The translations under genes and the position numbers were made by a program. Of a stretch of 64,000 nt of DNA, positions 11,720 through 23,599 are shown piece after piece. The notes below the pieces were generated by a model. The model made no database searches and was not told the DNA's origin. It saw only the letters and a program-made list of their open reading frames with translations. Position 1 is the stretch's first letter, and every line of letters begins with the position of its first letter. The DNA is from Omphiscola glabra (lineage: Eukaryota; Mollusca; Gastropoda; Lymnaeidae): positions 36,079,610 to 36,143,609 of the forward strand of contig OZ024799.1 of assembly GCA_964017045.1 (NCBI GenBank), written 5' to 3'.

Positions 11720-14279
11720 TGTTTTAGCGTGATATATTCATGAGCTAAAAATAAAAGTAATATGAACACGTTAATGTTGTTAAGATTGCAATCAACTTAT
11801 AAACTTGTAATGAAACAGGAAGTTGAGGCCATGTGTTTTAATTTTTATGTTTACTACGGAAAATAAAAATTTCGCCACACTTGACAAAAGGAAAGTAAAT
11901 AATTAAGATTTTGAGTTGGGAAAGGTTAGAGAGGATAATTAGGGACCGGACGGTTTTTAAAGAAATTGTTAATGGCCTATGTTCCACTGGCCTTAAAAAG
12001 GCAAAGACGAAGAGTAAAAATAATAATAAATAAACTTCTTTAACTAAGAAAAACAATAAAAAATAATTCTCCATATTCTCTCTTTCACTACTCTCTGTCT
12101 TGACTTATCTCCCTCTGTATGATGTATGAGCATCAATTCTCAATATGTCTGTCCTCTCACTTTATCTCCCAATCAGTTCAGTGTTAGTGAGTATACACTA
12201 CACACGATTACAAAGTCTAAGAACTGAAAAACAAGTAGCAATCTATTCATTATTTATTCCACATTTTGCACTCTACTGCTGTACAATAGACAGATGCAGT
12301 GATATTCCACATTTCAAAACCTCAACATGACATTATGATCAGGTTATAATTCAGAACCTAAAAAACCCATTTTAAACACTCATGGAATTCATTTATATTA
12401 TATTATAATTAAGTACAATTTTTGTTATAGTATTTGGAAATATTTTTTTTTAATTTTTATAACAGTATTTGAATATATAATTTATAATCATGGTTTGATA
12501 ATTATAACTATTTATTACTAGTACTAGTATTTACACAAGTTGCACATAAGAACTTGATATTTTAATACCATTGGAATTCAGAAATCTGCATTTGTTCACA
12601 ATAAGTTTAAGCTAGAACTTATACCTTAAATGTAAATCTAACCACAAACAATCTTGCTTTGACTAACTGTGGGGAGGTACAATGAATGAAATCATCTCAA
12701 AACTGAAAAGAAACTCTTGCAAAATTTAATGCAATTTTATTTATAATGCCACAAAACTCTCTTAACAGTGCATTCAAAGATAACTCATTCTAATTAAACA
12801 TTATGTAATAGAGTGAACAGCATATTTATTATTTTAAGAGGTCAGACAAAATACAATTCAATATTTAATTGCAGAAAAGGTTGCCATAGTAGTTCGGTGA
12901 CCTTTCTTGCATTGAGTTCTACATGTGGTTACATTAATAAATTTCAGGAAGTCAAAGAGGGTCTGTGAATTTATTTTCATGAGGTCCATTGTTGCATCTC
13001 AATGAATTCTTCTCTGGCTAAAATTTAATATGATATAGACATGTATTCTTCACCTGAACTCCTCATAAAAATGTGAGAATGTCAACAATTGTTAATAATT
13101 TAACATTTAAGAGTTTTTATGATTTCAGAGTAGATGAAATGAACAAGTAAAACAATACAAGAAACATAGCTTAGAGATTATTTTCCACATTTTCAATAAG
13201 CAAAGAATTAATTATATACATTCATGACTAGAGACTTTAATTTAAACTTGATCTGCTGGCTAACTCCATCGTAGCAAAGGATAAGTCACATAAATCTACA
13301 GTTTAATCAATGCAATTTTTTGTTCCATAGTTTATGGGCAGCAATTTTAGCAGAAAAAAATGTACACTTAATTACAGAGCTTTCTCAAAGCAATTTTTTT
13401 TTATTGGTGTGCATTTACTAATTCTAAGAGCTGCTGCATATTTTTATCAATGAATTCAAACAATTTAAACCATTTTTTTAAAATTGAACTTTTATAAATA
13501 TTTTTCTGCTAGTATATTTTTGAAATCGCTCATCTTATTATACATGGCAAACTGTTCATACAACTAGTAATGTGTTTATGAAAAGCTTATTAAAATGATG
13601 AGTAACTGATAATTGAATTACAAATTCTTGATTTAATGTCTTTATAATACTTATTAATTAACCAAGACGAATGAAAACTGCAGAAATTTGAATATATTAA
13701 TTGAAAGGAATGTTTAAGAATTACTAAAAACAATACAAGAATTGGAAAAGTCCCATCATAAGGCTGAATTGTCTATGATCTATTAATTGTTTTGCTTTTC
13801 TGACATGGTTCTTGCATTAATATGTGAAAACATTCATAATTATCCCTTTTTTTTCTACATGGTTAAAAAAAAAGATGCAGCATAAAAAAAAATTTCATGC
13901 TCTTAGAGATTTTTGTGTTCAATTCAGCTTTTTAAATGAAAAACACAATTTCTTTCAGATATCACAGGTACAAAAAAATTCAATGTAAATTTGGCTGTAA
14001 TAATAATACCAAGAAATCTTAATGGCTATGAGTAAATATAATGGCAACTCTTCAGCAACTATGTAGTTCCAGCAGTTTAAAAATAAAGAACCCATTGAAA
14101 GATTATATTTGTCCAAGACAAATGGTCTTTGGTCTAAATTTTTGTTTGTTGGTTGCAGTTGTAAATCAACAAGGTCTCCGGAAATAAATCTTTTAAAGTA
14201 ATTGTAATCTTTTTTCACAGTAAATCTTGAACACAAACAACAATTGTTTATTTTCTAACTGGGCTTTAATTAAATGTTC
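11720..14279. other. Gap between RALBP1 stop and GNL3 first exon
   Basis: Very AT-rich. It should contain the RALBP1 3' UTR and the GNL3 promoter, but I could not fix either boundary. An AATAAA lies at 14252-14247, 28 nt after the RALBP1 stop, with more further on. No other coding exon is seen. Confidence 0.5.
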
Positions 14280-17200
14280 TCAACCATAAGATGTCTCCAA
14301 ATGTTTTTGTTGCAGAAGCCTTATCTGAAGTTTAACACTTAAGCAAATCATTCTTTCCTCATGAATCTTTTGGCATAGATCTGCATTCTTCATCTGTAAA
14401 ACATCAAAAAATTATAATTGTTTTGCAATTTTAAAATTTACCTATGATAACCTCAAATTTTTAACCTAACACATTAAGAAGTATCATTACCAACAATAAA
14501 TTAAATTTAACAGTCCTATTTTTTTTATAAATCTGACAAAATTAACTTATTTCTATGATAGAAAATTAATTAAAATATAAAGAAGTTTAAACTTATAGTT
14601 TTGTACTTACTTCCAGATGTTCATTGTCTTGTATGAGCTGCGTCAAAAGTTCCTGCATGTCATCCTCATCTTCACTCTCATCGCTGGAAGATGAGCTGGT
14701 ACTAAGGTCCTCTAGATCAGAATCCTGCCTGAGGTATTGAAGTTCTTGAATCTCTTGCGTAAGTCTCTCCATCTCACTGCGCTCGGTTGCAATTTTCTGT
14801 CTCAGTTCATCAGCTACAAATAACATGCATCAGTGCAAGAAGAAAATGTCCATTTGAATAAACACTTTTATACCATTATAACTGATTTGAGGTGATTTTT
14901 TTTCAAACCATACCTGTCTTAATTAGATTTTATTGCTAAATTTCAAAACTTTGCTGGGGTGAGGTTGAAAGCAAATTTGTATTATATACTTACACTAAAA
15001 TAAATTTTTAGAGGCTAAATATACTTTGCGCAAATGCTAATGTTTATTATTTATTTTATGTTATTATTAAAAAATATATTTTCAACCATTTCTATTTGAA
15101 ATGATTCTTCGCTACTGTGACCCATCCACTATTAAACTGGGAGATATGGCAGAGGTGATTACAGGAAAAGGCTTATCTTAATAATAATAAAAAAAATTCT
15201 ATTGCACATTATCTTTTCAATTAACTAATTCATTTTTTTTTTTAAATTAGAGACCTATGTTAATAAGACAACAGTCCAAGCCACTTTGTTTTACCAATAG
15301 CAAGTAATTCTTCCTCCTCCAACTTCAAGGCATATTCTTCATCTAACAACTCCTCAATATCAACATCTTCTGGAATATCTAGAATACAAAATTGAAACAA
15401 ACTAATTTTAACAATAATTACAAATTAATAAAGTAAAAAAATTCCAATAGAAAGAAAGCTATAAATTTAAAATTCTCAAATCATAACTTAAGCATTACAA
15501 TTACATGTTTTAAAATCATTACCGTATTTTACAGACTAATAAAAAGGACAGAATTTTAATAAATAAAGTTACTTAATAGCACGAACACTACTGTAATTAA
15601 AAAATTATATTACCATATTCTTCATCGTCCTCATTTTTCGGTAGAACTTGTTTCTTCTCCCCTAAAAGCTCCTCTTCCAACTCCCTAAGCTCTTCTGACA
15701 TACGGATGTGCTCCTTTTTGGCATCACTTTCCTCGACAGGTTTCTTAGGTTTGGGAATTTCTGCCTTCATTGGTTGAAGGAGTGCAGTGGACATAAATGG
15801 CGGGTTGGGAGGTTTCCTGTAGACGTACTCCACTTTCTTAGGCTGTGGTGGAACATCCACTTGTTGGGGCTTTCTCTCTGGCTTGACTTGTTCCACTTGG
15901 ACTGTCTTGTTCACATCACTGACAGGAACTGTTGCATTCTCCTCCGCAAGCTCTAATGGTTTCCCATGAGGAACTGGACTACTTTTGTCAGGGACCATTT
16001 CAACAGAGAACCTACTCACAGTTTTAATTTTTTCATCTAATTTCGATTCTTCTGTCTTGATGGGTTCTTCATTGGTACTCTCAGCATCAGCCGATTTTAC
16101 AACTACTTCTTCATTTGACTTTTCCTCTAAAGTTTCCTTGACCGCTTTGTTCACCTCACCCTCTTCACTGCTCTTAGGTTCAGCACTGACAACAGTTAGT
16201 TTCTCACATTCAGGTGTTTTGTCTTCTTTTAAAATTTTACTTGCTTCTTTTACTTGATTCTCTTCTCCCTTAACAGCAACTGATGCATCAATTGAATCCT
16301 TTTGTTCTTCAATCTTCTCCTCTGCCTTTTCCTCCAAGCGATTTTCTGTAGTCTCATCCTTTTCTTCAACCACTGTCGCTTCCACTACATCTACTTTGAT
16401 GTCTTCCTCAGAACCCTTTGTAACGTTCTCTTCCACCTCTTTTCCTTTCTTGTCATCTTCCATTTTTTTAATGTCCCCGATCTGCGGAGCTCTTGTTTTT
16501 TTGCTACTTTCAGCAAACTTAACTCCCTTTTTAACCTCTGCGGCCGGTTCAGTTTTGGGCTGAGTTTCCTCTTCAGGTTGCTTCTCTACAACAGCTACAA
16601 CCGTCGTAACATTGGTAGCCATGGGTTCTGGTGCTGGCCTCAGATCAAGGTGCAGGTCCTCTGGAGCACTCAACGATGGGATTGATGCAGTAGAAGACCT
16701 CTTTGCATCTAAATTTGTGCGGCGTCTTTCTCCCATTTCAACATTTTTCTTTGCAGTCTTGATCTGTTAGATAACAATACATATACAGTTACAGCATGTA
16801 TGTTGACCTAGTTTTTATTCACTAAAAACCATGGTAATTAACCTTACCTCCCCTCCCCCTTTTTTGTTTTAGCATTGATGTTGCTGATTAAATGTGAAGC
16901 GCTGTACCAACCCCACCGATCCCTTGATTGGGAAAAGTTTGTTTAAGTTCAAATACGTTATAATTTGTTCTAAAGAATGCTATCAGATGATGCGATTTCT
17001 AGAATTTCTTTTCTGGAGGGTTCCAATTTTCTCCCTATAGCCGGGAAAGATTTTTACAAATTTTCCTAGACATTAAAGGTGGCTTACAAAACTGTACCCT
17101 GTGTGTGTGTGTGTGTGTGTATTAATATTTGTATCTTTCGAAGATTATACATTTTCACATGCTGTGCTGTAAGTTAATATAGTTTTCATTTCTATTTGAT

Positions 17201-20200
17201 TTTGTATTTTTGTATACATTTTTAACTTTGGTCTCTTTTTCATTGTATACTGGTTTTCAGTCCTTTCTTATGTCCTATATATTGTTAAAAAGAAACTAGC
17301 CAAATCTTAAAACAGATTAAATTTGCAAAATCATACAATGGTAAGTAAATATTCATTAGTCTGTTAGATAAAAATAAATATGCATTAATTTTATCTGATA
17401 TGGAAACAATATATAATTTACTTGATATATAATTTACTTGATCTATAATTGTTAGATATTTTAATTATAGTTACAAAAACAACATGCAACTGCTAATATT
17501 TTTAATAGTAACATTAGCTCACATTTGAAACTGTATTTTTCAATTACCTTAGTTGCTTACAGACAAAGGGTGTACATTAATTTATAGGTAGCAGTAATGT
17601 AATGCAATGTAAAAAAAAAATACCTTACTGTTATGTGGAGCTGCCATATAAATTAGTATTGAAAACTGATTTATTTAAAAATATTCACCTCATAAGTCAT
17701 GGATGACCTCATTATTGTTTTAAATTTTATTGAGTATTCAAGATAAACTTAAATTTAAATTGATGTCTTAAGGACTCTGAGATAACATTGCAGTTTTACT
17801 GGGCTTTTCTTTACTAGTCAACCGGTACAAGAACAGAGAAACACTTAATACAGTTACAAGAACAGAGAAACATTTAATACAGGTACAAGAACAGAGAAAC
17901 ATTTAAGACATCTCATTGGAAAAATTTGGAGGTTTTTACAGTAAAGTTAAAGAAAAAGCAATAAAAACATTGCATTATTAGTAATAATTAGCATTCTTAA
18001 ACTTAGTATAGTTTTATAGAATTTTTTTTGTTTTGTTAAACCTTTCTCTTGAGCTGAGTGACCACTCTCTGAACCTCCCAAAGCTGATCTACAATCACTG
18101 GATCTTCTCTTCCAGAATTGACCTCAGTATGAAGCTGATTCAGAAGAGATTCCTGTCAAAAAAGACCATGCAAAATTTACAGACTATTATCAATGTAAAT
18201 CAAGCTATTTTTTCTTTAAAAGCTCAAGGTCTTGAAAGATTTTTTTTTTTTAAATCTATTAAAATTGTTTGGCAAAGTTTCATGACTGAAATATTTCACA
18301 ATTGTTAAAATATTTCTACTTATATTTAATGATTCAAAGTATTTTAATGTAATGAAATTATTTCACAGAAATTCCCAATCCTATTTTATCTTATGATTTT
18401 AAAAAATTAACCTGTTTAGCTAGTTCCTCCTCTAATGCAGAAGGATTATCTGGCAACTCCAGAGACCATTTGGAATGTGCAGGTTTTAGTGGGGGTACAT
18501 ATCTACCGAGAGAAAATACCAATTTTTTTTAAAGTTTTAAAAATTTTGTTTGAAATGAAAACATCATTTAAAAAAAAAAATAATGATGTAATTATTCTCT
18601 TACTTGCGTAAAAGCACATCTCCAAAGAGCTCATGGACATGAGAGAAGAGAATATTTAGAACTCTGTGACTAATCTGCATAGTGGGACTAAGAACAATGC
18701 TGACATTTTGTAATGTCATCTTATTTTCCTTGGCCTGAAACAAAATTTTGAGCACTTACACATGACCATTACTAACTACTAATAACGAATAGATGATTAT
18801 GGTAAAGGTATATATTTCTTGGTTTTAATTAATTTTAAAATACATAATCTTTCCTTTATATATATAAATTGTAACCACTTTTAAAAACAGCCAGTTAAAT
18901 AACTATTTGTGAGGCCCGTATAAATTTTGTTCACATTTATATTTAAATAATTTTATTATGTTAAAAATGACTAATACGAAGACAAGATTCACAAAGTTTT
19001 ACTGTCACATATAGAAATAACATGGTTTAAACATGTTATAAAGCACCCACCAGTTCAATAACGTGTGTCATGTGAACTATCATCCAGCTAAGTAGCAACC
19101 TATTGCAGGTGGGTAAATCAGTGATCAGCTTACTGAAGGCTTCGACTTTCTTTTTGCTGTTTTTAATGGCTGTTTGGTAGAGAATCAAACAAGCATTAGA
19201 CTTTATGTCCTGTTTCTTTAAAATATGTTAACTCATTCCCGACGGATGCGACTAAATGCGTCCTTTGAGGGTTCCGACGGATGCGTCCAAATGCGTCCCG
19301 GCGCATGGCGACACACCTCTCTCGCATCCATCGAGACTTCCGGCGATGGCGTGATTCTGCGTTGTTTCAATTTAAAAACCAGATGTTTTTATCTTGTTTC
19401 ACTTTTAAACTACGTGTGCTTAAGTACGGCGCGTCAATATCTAGTATGTGTTCGACCGAGGTGCCGAAAATAGATTTTTTGGCCATGGTTCATTATTTTT
19501 TCGACGCTAAAGTTATATTTTTATTAAACCTTATTCATTCATTGATGCATTCGTCCTTAATTCCTTAACATTTATTAATATTTAGCAGCTTAAAAAATAT
19601 TTTAAAAATGTAAATCAATTTCAAAACCGAGTTACTTCCCTTTTCTCAGGAAAATAAAGTAAGTACGGAAGTAGCACTGCCGGAGGGAATGAGTTAATGG
19701 ATGTGTGATCATGTCAAGCATTACTCAATCATTGTGACATTTGGCAGTTTTAGTTAGATGATTCAATGTGTAGCCACTCAACAGTCCAATGTTAGGTTTT
19801 GTATTTCATTAGTTCTAAGTAGCACAAAGCTCTCTCTGTCTGTTACAATAAAATAATACTTCATTAACTCACTAGAAGCCTCCTCAAATTTTGGCATTAG
19901 TGCAGTCGTCAGGACAGGCTCTGGCAAATCTCTCAGGAACTGCTTCAGGAGACTGGCTACTATGTTTGGCTCATGTTCAAAAAGGTGCACAGTTTGCTGG
20001 CGGTTGTAACAGTCTTTGAGGTGCTGGACCTTTGACTTAACACCCGAGATCCTATAAATGCCTTCACATGCAAGGCCTGGAAGAACCAATGTTTTATATT
20101 TGTTAAGATAAATTATTGTTTTTGCATTCTCACAAAAAAAAAAATCAACAAAAATAATCAGCTGGCAATGACATAAAATAGAAGCAAAAATAAAACTGTA

Positions 20201-23200
20201 CATAAATTAGTTAGTTACAACACAGACAAGTTCCAAATGTCAAATTTGTATTTGGTTTTGTTCACTGTGTGCTATTCCTTACCACATTCCTCAATGTAGT
20301 CAATGCATTCCCTGACTATAGCAGGAAGCTCTATTCCATCATGAGACTTATTTCTCTCTACTGCTGTAGCAAGGGGCACACCAAAAATTGGATTCTCATT
20401 AACACCTAAAATGTTCAAATAAGAGCACAGATTGAGAAGGTTTGCAACACATATGAAGACCACAGGGGAAAAAACGGCAGGGTCACATATTTGTTGTTTT
20501 GAGATATTCCATTTTTAAAGTTCAAAACTATGTACATTAAAAACGTGTTAACATAATGTAAATTTTTCAATGCATTTCACAAGTGTGTCCACTTTCCTGA
20601 GTTATTAAATAGATAACGTAATTCAATCTTGAATGTAACATGCTTAATTTCATTATAGTAGAGAGAAGGGTCAAAATGGACTCTGCCGTTTTTTCCCTTT
20701 TAGTAGTTTATAAAGGTTTTATCATTGCTACCTATCTATATAAAACTATTTTATAAGTCAATATTCACGTTTAGGCAAGTCCTTTTTGTTTACTATAAGT
20801 ATAAGAATGTGGATCATGCCAATAATTATCATTTTAAAAAAAAATTATTAATACTTTAACCTGACAATCGGGTTTAAAACCATTCTTTCTAAGTTTCTGG
20901 TGTGCTTCTTACCCAATTTTGACCCAATATTAGTTGTTTTTTCTCTAGCAGTAGCTATAGGAACTAAAGAGTAAAGTAAAGAGAGTAACAGACAGAGATA
21001 GCAAGACAGAAACTCGAAGATAGAGAGTTCAGGCGAGTCAGACTAGTCAGAGCGACAGAGAGAGAGACAGACCTATAAAAAAAATGGAGAGAGACAGACC
21101 TATAAAAAAACAGGGAGAGAGACAGACCTATAAAAAACAGAGATAGATCGACTGGGAGAGACAGACCTATAGCAACAGAGATAGAGAGACAGACATAGAA
21201 CAAAAACAGAGATAAAGTGACGGGGTAGAAGTAGAAGTAAAGAAATAGACGCAAACATTAATGAACTGAATATAACAAAACAAGGGTATAATCTGATAAA
21301 AAAATACAAATTTTATTTTTTAAATCCAATTTATTGAGATTATAATAATTTGCTTTGTTTTTTAAGGTAGGAAATTAAAAAATTCAGCTCCGTTTGTTAA
21401 CTTTTTCTTCCGTTTGTCAGTTAAGCGAATATCATCAGTCGCCATCTTGAAAATTTGTTTACCCTAACGCTGCCTCTCATTGGACCTTTAAGTCACGTGA
21501 CTATAAATGTCACATGATATTAGTGACTTTACCTTCTTTTCCATTGTAAACATTGGACTATGCTCCTTTTTCCATTGTAAACGGATTTTTCGTTTCCCTT
21601 TTTCTTATGGACTTAGCCATATTTTCTACTTTAAACTTAATTCAGCACCTTCTATTTTCAATTGTCTATTAGCCAGGGGCGATAACTAAAAAAAATTAAA
21701 AATGTGACTCTGCCGTTTTTTCCCTTGAGGTCTTCATATAGATTTTACAATTATTATAACGTCCTTTCCAACAGAAAAAATAGCAATACCGTGGCGATAA
21801 GCTTACATGTGTTTTCAAATTCTATCATTTCAAAAGTGTATGTAAAAGTAACGTGTTCCTTACTTGCTTCAACTATGATGTTGGCAGGATCACTGTGAAC
21901 CGTCTTAAGTTTTTTTTTCTCTTTTGTTTTGTTCTTTTTCTTTTCTTCTTTCTTTTTCTCCTTTTCTTCTTTGGACTCTTTGTCTTTTTTTTCCTCCTGA
22001 AATTTAACAGGAAATAAAAATGTTAAACTTTAAGCATTAAAATATTTAAATGAAACTGACATAGTACAAGGTGGACTAACAATTTTAATCTTTTATGTGA
22101 ACAGCACTTTTATGTCAAATTTCAAGGAATCTTTAGATAAAATTAGACATAAACTCTGTCCAATCACCATGACAACCGATCATTATTACTTAAAATAATT
22201 ATTGATCACTTAAGATTTTTTTAAACATTTTAAAAAAAAAATAAATCAAATAAGATTCATTTTCATGAATGAAATGTAACAGGCCAAATAGTTGTAATGA
22301 CATCTTTAAAAGGCCAAAATGTTGTAACGACACATTCTTATTGAGAAAAATGTATTTAAACCTTTTCCTTTGTTTTTTCTTTCCGCACTGTCACTGGAAA
22401 CTTAAAGCTTGGTTTAATTCTCTCCTTTTTTGCTTTACTTGGACTTCTGGGAGAAAGAGATTAATAAACATTAATTAACAGGACACTAAAGAGTTTTTGG
22501 ATGGGTTGGGGGGAGCTTGATACTTATAAATACTAATTAAAAGAATTAAAAGAATTTTGAGTTAATTTCTTCTTTTTTTTTTTAATAAAGATTACATTGT
22601 TAATATTTACAGATAAATATTATCAAATCTGTGGGATATTAATTATGGTAATGGAGCAACTCTGAGATTTCTTTTTAAAACTGGAAATACTGATACAACC
22701 ATGAGTGCTAGAAATTTTTTTTTACATTATTCACTTGACATGCATTGTTAGAAAAATTTAAGAAAGGAACATATATTTCATTAAAGTTAATAAATGGAAT
22801 AACATGGACAGTGGGCTGGAATGTATATTCTGCACCTGTATGTCCTGTTCCCTTATCAAGGTGCCATGTTTGTAACTTCAAAATTATATACAATTAAAGA
22901 AAATTTCAAATAAAACGGCTAATTAGAAAGTTTAAATTAACTTCCAATTCAAATGTTCAACTCAATTTAGTAGCGAACCATACTTAATTTGATCGGCTAA
23001 TTTAACTTCCATTTCTTCACAGTTTTCTTTCATACTTAATCTCTTCTGCTAACACTAGATGCTCTTCTTCTGAATCTTCCTCTTCAAACATCTGATAGCC
23101 CTTTTCTTTTTTTTCTTTCTTTCCATCCCTCTTTCGACTTGAATCTCGTTTCCTTTCATCATCACCTAAAAAATAAAAGGGTTGAATATATGAAAACACT

Positions 23201-23563
23201 GCTGAGCCTCAAAATAAAAAATAAATACATGAAAATCTTATATAAATATTCATTAGTCAATAATGAAACAAAGGAAATGTAGCAAATATAAAACAAAACA
23301 AGAATAAACAAGAAGTGATGATCACTAGCAGAAAACTGGTTGTTACCATTTTTGTTTTGTTAACTAAGCTTCTTAAAAAAAATAATCATCATTCAATCAA
23401 AGATTTTAAGAAGAAACATAGTTTTTAAAAAAAAAACGTTAATAATAAAGAAAAATAGATTGCTACTTTGAATAATTAAGACAATTACACTAAGAAAAAA
23501 AGTTATAGTTATGCTTAGCAGCATACCTGGATAAACATCTGCATCTTGACTTTCAAAACTCAT
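14280..23563 (-). CDS. RALBP1: RalA-binding protein 1 (RLIP76) orthologue with RhoGAP domain
   Basis: Ral effector and GTPase-activating protein for Rac/Cdc42-type GTPases; in known animals it links Ral to endocytosis and cell shape. Exons (minus, 5' to 3'): 23563-23527, 23165-23036, 22446-22362, 21996-21864, 20405-20283, 20076-19873, 19169-19051, 18734-18604, 18502-18412, 18152-18042, 16763-15614, 15378-15295, 14813-14611, 14393-14280; total 2715 nt, 904 aa, all in phase. Domains: lysine/glutamate-rich N-terminus (1-128); RhoGAP (about 134-320) with catalytic arginine in GIYRISG (R178) and the NIVASLLKQFLRDLPEPVL block; Ral-binding helices (about 340-400, with LWEVQRVVTQLKRK); a 383-residue low-complexity insert (about 389-771); C-terminal coiled coil (772-904) with an acidic serine patch. 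The 5' UTR exon ends at 23591, where an acceptor lies upstream. The start at 23563 is the first ATG after that acceptor. Confidence 0.95.
15614..16763 (-). CDS. RALBP1: Large insert exon of RALBP1
   Basis: This 1150-nt exon is part of the RALBP1 model above and is listed for its oddity. After IKTAKKNVEMGERRRTN it encodes a long Glu/Lys/Val/Ser-rich stretch with no domain I recognise, then a proline-rich piece (VYRKPPNPPF) and a charged helix (LRELEEELLGEKKQ). In vertebrate RALBP1 the Ral-binding helices run almost directly into the C-terminal coiled coil, so the segment looks like an insertion or lineage-specific expansion. Flanking splice sites and phase are clean. Confidence 0.85.
16764..18041. 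other. RALBP1: RALBP1 intron with short repeats
   Basis: Contains a (GT)n tract at about 17101-17120 and three copies of a 30-bp unit (GTACAAGAACAGAGAAACAT) at about 17821-17909. No coding exon seen. Confidence 0.7.
19228..19697. mobile_element. piggyBac-like MITE
   Basis: A 470-bp segment begins TTAACTCATTCCC and ends in its inverted copy GGGAATGAGTTAA; the next bases (GACGG inside the left end, CCGGA inside the right) partly match. TTAA at both borders fits the piggyBac superfamily target duplication. The inside is more GC-rich than its surroundings and repeats an ATGCGTCC-type motif. There is no transposase, so it would be non-autonomous. It lies in the RALBP1 intron between 19169 and 19873. 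Open frames inside are not gene-like. Confidence 0.6.
20985..21260. repeat. Purine-rich AGAGAGACAGACC repeat
   Basis: Imperfect tandem units of about 25-30 bp containing GAGAGACAGACCTATAA, nested within the inverted-repeat element. Apparent reading frames across it are low-complexity artefacts. Confidence 0.75.
21451..21740 (+). repeat. Dispersed repeat, copy A
   Basis: Begins AAATTTGTTTACCCTAACGC and ends GGTCTTCATATA; closely matches 41180-41455 over almost its full length. It includes CACGTGAC and a duplicated TTTTCCATTGTAAAC motif. Lies in a RALBP1 intron. Confidence 0.85.
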
Positions 23564-23599
23564 TTTCAAGCCAGTAACTGCTGATAGACAACTGTAAGT

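Larger units (their letters stand above)
20452..21740. mobile_element. Element bounded by about 39-bp inverted repeats
   Basis: The left arm (20452-20489) and right arm (21702-21740) are inverted copies built on TATGAAGACC and GGGAAAAAACGGCAG. A third, internal arm lies at 20671-20702. The pair could delimit one 1.29-kb element, or a short MITE (20452-20702) next to a second copy. The whole sits between RALBP1 exons 20283-20405 and 21864-21996. Its right 290 bp recurs at 41180-41455. Confidence 0.6.

Noticed and set aside
15708..16685. Plus-strand open frames of 82, 90 and 127 aa
   Set aside because: They are antisense shadows of the large RALBP1 insert exon, whose Glu/Lys codons read as stop-poor sequence on the other strand.
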